A DNA stretch of 29,958 nt from CAWEFA01 sp963808135 (GTDB lineage Bacteria; Bacteroidota; Bacteroidia; Bacteroidales; DTGW01). Under the pieces are notes generated by a model that did no database searches, was not told the DNA's origin, and worked only from the letters and a program-made list of their open reading frames with translations. The position numbers were made by a program, and so were the translations under genes. Numbering within the stretch: position 1 is the stretch's first letter; every line of letters starts with the position of its first letter. The stretch covers positions 1-29,958 of the forward strand of contig CAWEFA010000036.1 of assembly GCA_963808135.1 (NCBI GenBank). Reading direction: 5' to 3'. Shown here one piece after another: positions 18,386 through 27,350 of this stretch.

Positions 18386-20341
18386 ATGGCGTTAACAGAT
18401 ATGATAAGCTTATTGAAAATCAGTTTTCTAAAAAAATCCTTACTACTTATTTTCTCATTTTTTCTCATTTTTTCTATCCCTGTTTACAATCAAACAACTG
18501 AAATTTCAATACAACATTCCAACGAAAAAGTTCTTATTAACGGGAAAATATATTTCATTCATATTGTAAAAAAAGGTCAAACATTATATTCAATTGCAAA
18601 GGCATACAGTGTAACCGTTAACGACATTACTTCCGTTAATCCCAATGCAGTGATTGAAATTGTGCCGGGCCAGGTTTTACGTATTCCGGAAGCTTCGAAA
18701 AAAGCAAGCACAGTAGATTTTGAAAAAAGCAGCAGCCGCATTACACATATAGTGTCGGCAGGCCAGACACTTTATTCAATAGCCAGGATTTACGGGGTAA
18801 GCGTGGATGATATTAAAAAGCTGAACCCTGAAATTAAGTCCGACAGCCTTAAGGTTGACCAAGTAATTAAAATTCCGTCCCCTGCATTGCCTGAGGCCAA
18901 AATAAAGCAAGACACATTGTTGTCAGGGTTTGTTATTCATATAGTCAGGGAAAAGGAAACCATTTATTCACTTGCAAGGCAGTACGGTGTTACGCAGGAT
19001 ACTTTGTTATATTGTAATGCAACTGTTTCCAAAGAAGGGCTAAAAATTGGCCAGGAGCTTAAAATCCCTGTTATACGAAAGCAAATTGCCATAAACCGGG
19101 CCGATACAATTTCAAAAGTCATTTCAAATAATATTCCATTTAATGCTTCGATAAACTGCGACAGCATTCAAAACCTGCACAAAGAGAAAAATCTGACAAT
19201 ATCCCTTCTTCTGCCTTTTTTCTCATCGGGCACACCTGTAACCGATTCTGAAACCGGCGATGAAAACCGGGTTGAAGAAAGGGCACAGCCAAAGCAAACT
19301 GATGAAATCAGCCATGTTGCTGATAATTTCATTGAATTTTACCAGGGCGTATTATTAGCGCTCGAAAATTTGAAAAACACCGGGCTAAAAATTAACCTTC
19401 ATGTTTTCGATACTGAAAAAAGCACCGGCAGGCTCGATGCTATTTTAAACAACACCGGTTTCAAGGAAAGCGATATTATCATTGGCCCGGTATTTCCCGA
19501 TCAAGTAAAAATAGTTTCCGATTTTGCACAAAAAAATAAAATCTTTCTAATCTCGCCTTTTTCGTCAAACGACGAGGCGCTTAAAACCAATCCTTTTATG
19601 TTCCAGGTTAATCCCGGAAAACGCTATGAAATGAAAACCAATGCCGAAATTTTAAATCCCGATACTTCAAAAAATATAATAATCGTTTATAATTCCAATG
19701 ACACAAAAACCCAACAGGGTGCAGATTTTAATGCACTATTAAACAAAAAACAAACTGAAGTTAAGCTAAGGATTAAAGAAGTATCTATAGAAGGCAACAA
19801 TTTTGGTATTTTAAAAGATGCGCTTGATTCGTTGCACGAGAATATTGTTATCTCCACGGTAACCGATGAAATATTCGTGTCGAAAATGCTTGGAATATTA
19901 GAATCGAAGCTTATTGAAAACAATATTTCTATAACAGGTATGCGTGAATGGGATTTTTACACCGGCTTAGACCTGAATTATTTTTTCGACCTACAGCTTT
20001 CTTATCTTTCACCTTTTTATACCGATTACGAATGCAGCGATGTAAAAGAATTTTTAAGCAAATATCGTTTGTTTTATGGCGCAGAACCTGTAAAAACTTC
20101 AAAATTCGGGTTTAATTATTCCATGCTGGGTTACGATGTTACTACATTTTTTGCAAATGCATATTCGAAATACGGCAGGGAATTTAATCAATGCCTTTCA
20201 TGTATTAAATATAAAGCGCTGGTTGCGCCTTTCGAATTTATCAGGCCTGCACCGGAAGGAGGTTACCTGAATTCGCATTTTCTAAAAGTTCAATACAATA
20301 AAGATTATTCTGTTGAAAGAGTTAAAGTCCCGGAAAAATAA
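18386..20341 (+). CDS. LysM-repeat protein with periplasmic-binding (amino-acid ABC/LppC-like) domain
   Basis: Exported protein with three LysM peptidoglycan-binding repeats, each opening with HIV-x5-(T)(L/I)YS(I/L)A and ending near a KIP or RIP, followed by a type 1 periplasmic-binding fold (from LTISLLLPFFSSG to the end, including FIEFYQGVLLALE, IIGPVFPDQVK and ISPFSSND). This resembles Bacteroidota LysM proteins that combine wall binding with a YraM/LppC-like domain; the ligand is unknown. The frame is open from a TTG at 18362, but ATG codons at 18386 and 18401 place a strong hydrophobic signal segment (SLLLIFSFFLIFSIPVYNQ) in a normal position, so I prefer one of these. A 10-bp direct repeat lies in the signal-peptide coding part (18451-18470). 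Confidence 0.85.
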   Translation: MALTDMISLLKISFLKKSLLLIFSFFLIFSIPVYNQTTEISIQHSNEKVLINGKIYFIHIVKKGQTLYSIAKAYSVTVNDITSVNPNAVIEIVPGQVLRIPEASKKASTVDFEKSSSRITHIVSAGQTLYSIARIYGVSVDDIKKLNPEIKSDSLKVDQVIKIPSPALPEAKIKQDTLLSGFVIHIVREKETIYSLARQYGVTQDTLLYCNATVSKEGLKIGQELKIPVIRKQIAINRADTISKVISNNIPFNASINCDSIQNLHKEKNLTISLLLPFFSSGTPVTDSETGDENRVEERAQPKQTDEISHVADNFIEFYQGVLLALENLKNTGLKINLHVFDTEKSTGRLDAILNNTGFKESDIIIGPVFPDQVKIVSDFAQKNKIFLISPFSSNDEALKTNPFMFQVNPGKRYEMKTNAEILNPDTSKNIIIVYNSNDTKTQQGADFNALLNKKQTEVKLRIKEVSIEGNNFGILKDALDSLHENIVISTVTDEIFVSKMLGILESKLIENNISITGMREWDFYTGLDLNYFFDLQLSYLSPFYTDYECSDVKEFLSKYRLFYGAEPVKTSKFGFNYSMLGYDVTTFFANAYSKYGREFNQCLSCIKYKALVAPFEFIRPAPEGGYLNSHFLKVQYNKDYSVERVKVPEK

Positions 20342-20703
20342 ATCACAGGAATGAATGGCGATTTATATTAAATGTTATTTATAAATTTTATTTCTGCCAA
20401 AAATCGCGACCTTCTATAAATTATTCCACGAACATTAAAATATTTTTTTCAATGAATCAAAAATCTACAACGCTGAACTTAATATAAAAAACCACTTCCG
20501 TAATTTTAATTATCTTAACATAAGAATAAATTAAAACAAATTTTCTTCAAATGTTTTGATTAAAATTTCGTAAATTTAAATTATGTATTCATAACGTATT
20601 TGAATATTATTTGAGAAAATTGGAAAATATGGCAGATCATTTTTCCAATATTTATATCAGACATCAAACAATTTGAAAAATTAACTCTGTACAATTATCA
20701 ATT
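20342..20703. other. AT-rich intergenic region without a gene
   Basis: 362 bases between the LysM protein and the histidine kinase. No credible frame, RNA gene or strong hairpin is seen. It probably holds the kinase promoter, but no exact TAnnTTTG box was found. Confidence 0.5.
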
Positions 20704-22143
20704 ATGCACAAAGAAAAAGATACAATTTTATATGTTGACGATGAAATTCTGAACCTCGAACTTTTCAAGGAATCTTTTGAAGATAAATATGATGTTATCA
20801 CGGAAACATCCACAAAAAAGGCATTCAATTTAATTAATCAGCATCCTGTAAAAGTAATTATTTCAGATTTACGCATGCCTGAAGAAACAGGGCTGATGTT
20901 TCTTGAAAGGGTAAATAAAAATTACCCCGATATTATAAAAATTGTATTTACAGCTTATCTTGACTATGATGCTGCTTTGAACGCAATTAACCAGGGAGGT
21001 ATTTACAGGTATTTGATGAAACCCTGGAATGAACGGGAAATAATTGATACATTAAATACAGCAATACGGGAATATAATTTAAACTTCGAAAATAAAAAGT
21101 TGTTATCGGAATTGAAACAAAAGAACAATGAATTGGAAATTGCCATAAAGCAAATACAGGAAAATGAACAAAAATTTTACAATATATTTTCAAATAGCAA
21201 TGATGGTATCATTATTATAAATGATGATAAACTGCTTGAAGCAAATCCGGCATTTTATAAAATTATTTGCCTTGAAGATGGCAATTATACTGCCGAAGCG
21301 ATGCAAAAACACTTAAAAATCAGGTATAATAATTTCTTCGAAAGAAGTAACATTATTGTTAAAAATAACAACCCTGCAATAAAAGAAATGAATATTACCA
21401 CAGTGAACAATGAAAATAAATACATTGAACTCAACAGCAGGATTATTGATTACAAAGGGCAAAAAGCTGTTTTGTCTATAGTAAGGGATATTACTGAGCG
21501 CAAGGTGTTGGAACAAAAAATTATGGAAGCTATAATCCAAACACAGGAAGAAGATCAGAGCCGGTACGCCCGTGAGTTACACGACGGTTTGGGCCCTATT
21601 TTATCAACGCTTAAAATGTATATCGAATGGATGGTAAATGAACAAAACACCATCAACAGGGAAAAAATAATGCAGCAATCGATTTATAATATCGATGAGG
21701 CCATAAGCAGGTTAAAAGAAATTGCAAACAATTTAAGTCCCCATGTTTTACAAAGGTTCGGACTGATAAATGCGTTGCAAACATATACCGACCAGGTAAA
21801 ATCGGCTATAAACATAGATATAGTCATATCATCAAACATATTGGAAAGGTTGCCTGTAAATATTGAAATTACTTTATACAGGATAATGTTGGAGTGCATA
21901 AATAATTCCCTTAAACATGCACAGGCTAAAAAAATTTTAATAAAATTCAGAATAAATGAAAATATTTTGGCAATAAATTATTCTGATAATGGAAAAGGCT
22001 TTAATGTTGAAAAAACTATGAAAGAAGGAAAAGGAATGGGTTTATATAACATTGAAAACAGGGTAAAGCTCATTGGAGGGGAACTCAGGTTAAAGTCGAA
22101 CATCAATATAGGAACTGATATTGAAATAATCATTAAAATATAA
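20704..22143 (+). CDS. REC-PAS-histidine kinase (HisKA_3 type)
   Basis: Cytoplasmic sensor kinase of 479 residues with no membrane segment. The N-terminal receiver domain (1-120) has its acidic pocket (VDDE), phospho-acceptor Asp55 (IISDLRMP), Thr83 and Lys106 (YLMKPW). A coiled coil (about 125-155) leads into a PAS domain (about 157-270, ending DITERK). The transmitter is the HisKA_3 type paired with LuxR-type regulators: phospho-acceptor His293 in RELHDGLGP, N box ECINNSLKHA, then DNGKGF and GKGMGLYNI for ATP binding. A receiver at the N-terminus suggests it is itself controlled by another kinase. One base separates its stop from the response regulator start, so the pair is translationally coupled and should work together. 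Confidence 0.93.
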   Translation: MHKEKDTILYVDDEILNLELFKESFEDKYDVITETSTKKAFNLINQHPVKVIISDLRMPEETGLMFLERVNKNYPDIIKIVFTAYLDYDAALNAINQGGIYRYLMKPWNEREIIDTLNTAIREYNLNFENKKLLSELKQKNNELEIAIKQIQENEQKFYNIFSNSNDGIIIINDDKLLEANPAFYKIICLEDGNYTAEAMQKHLKIRYNNFFERSNIIVKNNNPAIKEMNITTVNNENKYIELNSRIIDYKGQKAVLSIVRDITERKVLEQKIMEAIIQTQEEDQSRYARELHDGLGPILSTLKMYIEWMVNEQNTINREKIMQQSIYNIDEAISRLKEIANNLSPHVLQRFGLINALQTYTDQVKSAINIDIVISSNILERLPVNIEITLYRIMLECINNSLKHAQAKKILIKFRINENILAINYSDNGKGFNVEKTMKEGKGMGLYNIENRVKLIGGELRLKSNINIGTDIEIIIKI

Positions 22144-22144
22144 A

Positions 22145-22805
22145 ATGGGAAAGATAAGAATTTTATTAGTCGATGACCACGATATGTTTCGAGATGGATT
22201 GAAGTTGTTACTTTCCAGCGGCAGCCTTGCAGAAGTTATAGCTGAAGCAAGAAATGGAAAGGAATTTTTGGAAATAGCAGAAAAAGTAAAAGCCGATATT
22301 GTGCTTTTAGATATTTCAATGCCCGTAATGGATGGGGTTGAAGCGTCAAGAATATCCAAAGATAAATTTCCCGGTTTGAAAATCCTTGCCCTTACAATGT
22401 TTGGCGATGAAAAGTATTATTATCAAATGATCCAATACGGAATTAAAGGTTTTGTTTTGAAATCATCGGGGATCAGTGAACTGATGAAAGCCATTAAAGA
22501 AGTTGCCGATGGAAACAATTATTTTTCTAATGAATTATTATATAAACTCATCGCCAATATACAAACAAGCAGGGCTGCAACCGAAAATAAAGACACCGCC
22601 GGAGAAAAACTTTCTAAAAAGGGAAATAGAAGTTTTACAAAAAATTTCAGAAGGACTTTCAAATGAAGATATTGCAAATAAACTACACATCAGCGCTACT
22701 ACGGTTCGTACCCACCGTTCAAATTTACTTGCAAAAACAGCATCGAATAATACTGCAAGCCTGATAATGTATGCAATAAAAAACAAAGTTATTGAAGTCA
22801 ATTAA
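22145..22805 (+). CDS. NarL/LuxR-family response regulator (split by a one-base shift)
   Basis: DNA-binding response regulator, the likely target of the kinase immediately upstream. The N-terminal receiver domain is complete: VDDHDMFRDG, phospho-acceptor in VLLDISMPVMDG, Thr in LALTMFG and Lys in FVLKSSG. The LuxR-type helix-turn-helix (KREIEVLQKISEGLSNEDIANKLHISATTVRTHRSNLLAK) is in another frame. Removing one A from the aaaaaggg run (22616-22623) fuses them as ...GEKLSKREIEVLQ..., giving about 219 residues, the normal family length. I treat it as one gene with a sequencing error; if real, the protein would have no DNA-binding domain. Confidence 0.88.
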
Positions 22806-23233
22806 TCCGCAGGGTTCAATTAATACCGAACCGCTAACATGATAATCAAAACAATTCGCTTCGCTTTTGTTTTGAAACAGTTAGCAGGTCGGCATTAACT
22901 AAACCAGCTAACAATATGCATTATCAATATCTTGTTAGCGGTTTAGTATAATTTTCCAATACAATCATCTGTTACGTACATAATTTATAACCAAAATGCC
23001 TTATCATAATTAAGCGATACCCATCGTATTTTTGTACTATAAGCTATAAGGCAGGTTAATTAGAGCATTCCGGTTTGTTGTCATCGGCAATCCTTAAATT
23101 ACCTGCATAATTCCATATCCTATTTTATGAGGATTGAAAAATCATAGAATATATGTAAAAAATCAACAATTTGATGAGGTTTTAGCATAGCGCTCTAAAG
23201 TACCTTTAACTCAATATCCAAATTCAAAATAAT
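22806..23233. other. Intergenic region with interleaved GCTAAC/GTTAGC repeats
   Basis: 428 bases before cheA. The first part (22824-22948) is a repeat element described separately. Further on, TATTTTTG at 23027-23034 is an exact TAnnTTTG match that could start a leader of about 190 bases to cheA. No gene is seen. Confidence 0.5.
22824..22948. repeat. Nested inverted-repeat element with four GCTAAC/GTTAGC cores
   Basis: The outer arms, gaaccgctaacatgata (22828-22844) and tatcttgttagcggttt (22928-22944), pair at 15 of 17 positions. Inner cores GTTAGC (22880-22885) and GCTAAC (22907-22912) form a second stem, and caaaac/gttttg forms another. Cores alternate in direction: 22833, 22880, 22907 and 22934. 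It could fold as RNA (terminator or attenuator) or be a mobile or recombination-type repeat. Confidence 0.55.
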
Positions 23234-25297
23234 ATGGATCCAATACTTCAAAAATTCCGCGAAAAATTCTACGAAGAGGCGGTTAAACTTTTAGACCAAA
23301 TGGAGAAAGACATCCTGGAACTTGAAAAGAACCCGGAGAACTTTTCATTGGTCGACTCGGCTTTTCGTTCAATGCACACAATAAAAGGTGTAAGCGGCAT
23401 GTATTCGTATAACTTTATTAGCGAGTTTACGCATTGCATGGAAAGTGTATACCAGCTAATCCGTGAAAACAAATTAATTTTTAACAAAGGGATTTTCGAT
23501 ATTACATTTTATTCCTTTGACCATATTAGAAAATTATTAAACGATGAGAAACTCGAAAACACGGATAATCAAAATAACCATAACCGTTTAATCAAAGAAC
23601 TAAATTCAATAATTGCCAAAGCTAATACTGAGGATGTAAAAAATATACCGGTTAAAAATAATGTTGTAGATGAAAATAAAACCCACAATATGGCTACATG
23701 GCATATTATGCTGCGTACCGATGAAATGATATATTTTAGGGGAATTAGTCTGGTCAACCTGTTTCGTGAATTATCGCAATTAGGCCAATATCAAATAAGC
23801 AGGTTGGATTACCTGAGCAGCGATAATTCTGATGCATGGAGCATCTTGCTTTGCTCAGACTCCGGCTTTGATGAAATTTATGATATTTTTCTTTTCATTG
23901 AAGATAATATTCAAATAACAAAAATATCGGATGGCAACTTATTTGAAAATAATTCTAATCAAAATGAAAAAGCAAATATTTCTTTGGACGAACAATCAAT
24001 TATAGAATATATAGAAGGTTCCAACAAACAAGAAATAAAAGGAAATGAAAATATAAAAAGCAAAACGTTTGTGCCGGGTGAAAAACAAGATTCCAAAAAC
24101 CAGGCAAGCGAAAAATTAAATATTAAGCGAATTTCTGTCGATTCCACTAAATTGGATAACCTCATGTATCTTGTAAGTGAATTGATTACCGTTAATTCAC
24201 AATTAATGCTGAATACCAACGAAAGACAGTTCGATCCCATCAGGCCATTTATTGAAAAGGTCGATAATTTATCGAAACAATTCCGTAACACGGCGCTCGA
24301 AATCAGGCTGGTGCCGCTGAGCGATATTATTCTCAGGTTCCAAAGGTTAATCCGCGATTTATCAAGGCACCTTAAGAAAAAAGTGGAGCTTGTAACCCAG
24401 GGCATTGATACGGAACTCGACAAAAATACCATCGACCAGCTCTCCGATCCGTTAATGCATATTATCCGAAATTGCATCGATCATGGTATCGAAACCCCTG
24501 AACAAAGGCTAAAGAAAGGAAAACCCGAAACAGGGATTATAAAAATTTCAGCCTATCATTCGGGAAATTATATTATTATAAAAGTTGAAGACGACGGCAC
24601 TGGGATTAATTGCGAAAAAATCCGGTTAAAGGCCATAGACAAAGGCATTTTGAAAGCTACCAACAAACCAACAAAAAAAGAGTTGTTCGACCTTATCTTC
24701 CTTCCGGGTTTTTCTACCGCTCAAAGTCTAACTGAAGTTTCCGGGCGTGGTGTTGGGATGGACGTAGTAAGAAAGAAAATTATCGATCTCAGGGGCGATG
24801 TTGTTGTTGAATCGGAGGAAGAAAAAGGCACTGCTTTCACACTCAAACTTCAGCAATCGATTACCATAATCGACACCTTGTTGTTTAAAGTTGAGGACTG
24901 CAACTTTATCGTGCCCCTTTCCGAAATACGCATTTGCAGCCAGGTAAGCGCTGACGAGATTGAAAACAGGCGCCATACCGCCACCCTGCCCTTCGACGAC
25001 AGGCTTATCCCTTTTATCGACCTACGCAGAAAACTTAACATCGGCGGCCATTATAATAAAAAAGTTAAGGTAATTGTACTTAACAATAATGAAAATCTTA
25101 TCGCCCTGTTAACGGATAAAATCGTAGGCGAGCACCAGGCTGTGTTAAAACCATTGGGCAAATCGTTCCGCAACCAGGATTTCCTTACCTCTGCAAGCCA
25201 GCTTGGCGACGGTGGATTAGCGCTGATGATAGATACCAACAATATTTTTAAAACATCGGAAGCAAAGACGAAAAAAGCAGATGTTAGAATAAATTAA
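23234..25297 (+). CDS. cheA: CheA, chemotaxis-type histidine kinase
   Basis: Cytoplasmic kinase that is coupled by CheW to chemoreceptors and phosphorylates CheY- or CheB-type regulators. The 687-residue protein has an N-terminal Hpt domain with phospho-acceptor His48 (AFRSMHTIKGVSGMYS), a P2-like regulator-binding domain (about 153-240, starting TWHIMLRTDEMIYFRGI), a dimerisation region (about 295-355), the ATPase domain with HIIRNCIDHGIE, EDDGTGIN and GRGVGMDVV, and a C-terminal CheW-like P5 domain. All five parts are present and the frame is intact. It is followed by cheW after 11 bases and then a chemoreceptor, forming a compact chemosensory operon. No cheY, cheB or cheR is visible, and the region where they might be expected is lost at the junction. 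Confidence 0.96.
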   Translation: MDPILQKFREKFYEEAVKLLDQMEKDILELEKNPENFSLVDSAFRSMHTIKGVSGMYSYNFISEFTHCMESVYQLIRENKLIFNKGIFDITFYSFDHIRKLLNDEKLENTDNQNNHNRLIKELNSIIAKANTEDVKNIPVKNNVVDENKTHNMATWHIMLRTDEMIYFRGISLVNLFRELSQLGQYQISRLDYLSSDNSDAWSILLCSDSGFDEIYDIFLFIEDNIQITKISDGNLFENNSNQNEKANISLDEQSIIEYIEGSNKQEIKGNENIKSKTFVPGEKQDSKNQASEKLNIKRISVDSTKLDNLMYLVSELITVNSQLMLNTNERQFDPIRPFIEKVDNLSKQFRNTALEIRLVPLSDIILRFQRLIRDLSRHLKKKVELVTQGIDTELDKNTIDQLSDPLMHIIRNCIDHGIETPEQRLKKGKPETGIIKISAYHSGNYIIIKVEDDGTGINCEKIRLKAIDKGILKATNKPTKKELFDLIFLPGFSTAQSLTEVSGRGVGMDVVRKKIIDLRGDVVVESEEEKGTAFTLKLQQSITIIDTLLFKVEDCNFIVPLSEIRICSQVSADEIENRRHTATLPFDDRLIPFIDLRRKLNIGGHYNKKVKVIVLNNNENLIALLTDKIVGEHQAVLKPLGKSFRNQDFLTSASQLGDGGLALMIDTNNIFKTSEAKTKKADVRIN

Positions 25298-25308
25298 ATT
25301 TATAAACC

Positions 25309-25794
25309 ATGACAAGCACTTATCTTTCATTCACTGTTTGCAACGAATTGTTTGCCATTAATGTAGTAAACGTACTTGAAGTATTGCAAAAACAGTATGT
25401 TACTCATGTGCCGAATGCGCCTACGTTCATAAAAGGGATAATAAATTTTAGGGGCGAAGTGGTGCCGGTTTTCGAATCGCGCATTAAATTCAACTTCCCG
25501 GAAAGGCCTGATGAGGCATCATTTGTTATTATTGTTTTAGACTTCTCTTCAGGCAACGACATTTACCGTATCGGAGCAATTGTTGATAAAGTAAGGGATG
25601 TAATCAATATCGATGATAACGATATTAAATCGGTGCCTAAAATGAGCAAAGAGTTCAATACCGATTTTCTATACGGCATTTTTAAGCTTCACGACGATTT
25701 TATCATGCTGCTTAATGTGGAAAAGGTTTTTACAGGCGAAGAACAATTCGCAATTAAAGAAGCAAAACAATTAAATGAATCATTAGTAAGTTAA
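25309..25794 (+). CDS. cheW: CheW, chemoreceptor-kinase coupling protein
   Basis: Scaffold of 161 residues made of one CheW domain (YLSFTVCNELFAINVVNVLEVL; then FIKGIINFRGEVVPVF; then GAIVDKVRDVINI and GIFKLHDDFIMLLNVEKVF). It links CheA to the cytoplasmic tip of chemoreceptors. It lies 11 bases after cheA and 19 bases before the chemoreceptor gene on the same strand, so the three are very likely co-transcribed and act together. Length is typical. Confidence 0.96.
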   Translation: MTSTYLSFTVCNELFAINVVNVLEVLQKQYVTHVPNAPTFIKGIINFRGEVVPVFESRIKFNFPERPDEASFVIIVLDFSSGNDIYRIGAIVDKVRDVINIDDNDIKSVPKMSKEFNTDFLYGIFKLHDDFIMLLNVEKVFTGEEQFAIKEAKQLNESLVS

Positions 25795-25813
25795 ACCTAT
25801 AAAAACAAAAGCT

Positions 25814-27344
25814 ATGTTTAAAAAATTTTCTATCCGCTCAAAGCTTTTAGCAAGCTTTACAGCAGTTGCAATAATTGCAGCAATAATCGGCTATATCGGT
25901 ATTTCGCAAATAAATAAAATTAGCAATGCCGATACATTTATGTATAAAAAAACAACTGCCCCTATGGCCGATGTTATAAAAATGACGAATGAATTTCTAA
26001 AAATCAGTGTTGATATCAGGGACGCTGTTTTGGCAAAACAATCTGATAAAATAAAAAAATATTTGGACAATACAGATATATCAATTAAAAATTTTTCAGA
26101 TGCCGGCGCAAGATATTCTGCCAATTTTATTGATGAAACTGATAAGAAAAATTATGAATCGGTAACAGCATCGTTTAATACTTTCATATCACTGTTAAAT
26201 GAAATAAGCCCGCTTGCTTTAGACAATCAGTGCGCAAAATGTGCCGAGTTGTTGCATGGACAAATAGGAAAAGCGGCAGATGATGTAAAAACTGCCTTAG
26301 ATGTTTTGGTTGATTATGATATTAAAACTGCTAAAACAATTTCGGATTCAAATACAAAAATTGCGAAATCGGCCTCTTTATTTATGCTATTTATATTTGT
26401 ACTCGGCGCTATTGTTGCCATTGGCCTTGGCTATTTTATAGCCTCGAATATCAAGGGCATTTTAAATAAACTGGTTGGCGAAACCAATAAACTTGTTGAA
26501 GCAGCCGTAGCAGGGAAATTATCGACCCGCGCCGATGTGGATAAAATTAATTTCGAATTCCGCTCAATACCCGAAGGTGTAAATCAAACGCTCGATGCTT
26601 TAATAATTCCTTTAAATGTTTCTGCCGAATATGTTGACAATTTATCGAAAGGAATTATGCCGCCGATTATAAAAGATAATTATAATGGCGATTTTAATTT
26701 GATTAAAAACAATTTGAACAGCCTTATTGCTTCTACAAAAGAAATTATAGAAAAAACAAAAGCTGTTGCCAAAGGCGATTTAACAGTTACCCTTGTCAAA
26801 CGTTCCGAAAATGATGAATTAATGGCAGCCATGGATGAAATGGTTAAAGCCAACTCCTATATGATTAGCGAATTTAAAACAGCAATAGAAAATATTGTAG
26901 ATGCCAGCCAGGCGCTTCAAAATGTTGCCGTTCAAATATCGGAAGGTTCTACCGAGCAGGCTTCATCAACCGAAGAAGTTTCTTCGTCAATGGAGGAGAT
27001 GGTTTCCAACATTAACCAAAATACAGACAATGCAAAGCAAACAGAAAAAATAGCATTGCAGGCTTCAAATGATATTAATGAAGGAAATAAATCGGTTACA
27101 ATTACTGTTGAGGCCATGAAAAAAATTGCCGATAAAATTTCAGTAGTCGGGGAGATTGCCGAAAAAACCGATTTGTTGGCTATAAACGCTGCAATAGAAG
27201 CCGCCCGTGCAGGGGATCAGGGAAAAGGGTTTGCAGTTGTTGCCGCCGAGGTTCGTAAACTTGCTGAAAACAGCCAGGTTGCAGCAAAAGAAATTAATGA
27301 ATTATCAAAATCGAGTGTAAAAACGGCTGATGAATCCGGCAAAG
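25814..27344 (+). CDS. Methyl-accepting chemotaxis protein, 3' end lost at a chimeric junction
   Basis: Inner-membrane chemoreceptor partner of the CheA/CheW above. About 510 residues remain: TM1 (about 9-30), a helical periplasmic sensor with Cys140, Cys143 and His148 (NQCAKCAELLHG), TM2 (about 188-210), HAMP-like segments (about 211-265 and 300-350), then the signalling helix with the conserved tip EKTDLLAINAAIEAARAGDQGKGFAVVAAEVRKLAE. After ...TADESGK the sequence becomes GIRLDSGD, a nicotinate phosphoribosyltransferase motif in GC-rich DNA. The returning helix of the signalling domain is therefore missing. The open frame runs on to 28015 only by chance of the join, so no functional fusion is implied. 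Confidence 0.9.
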
Positions 27345-27350
27345 GCATCC
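27340..27350. other. Chimeric junction between two genomes
   Basis: Left of this point the sequence is AT-rich and encodes a Bacteroidota chemoreceptor ending ...TADESGK. Right of it the DNA is GC-rich and encodes GIRLDSGD of nicotinate phosphoribosyltransferase. The exact base cannot be fixed because ggcaaaggc could belong to either side. Confidence 0.85.

Noticed and set aside
22824..22948. Integron attC site
   Set aside because: Core sequences deviate from RYYYAAC/GTTRRRY and no integrase or cassette array is visible; kept only as an unclassified repeat.
26231..26257. c-type haem-binding site in the chemoreceptor sensor
   Set aside because: The motif is CxxC followed by His five residues later, not CxxCH.
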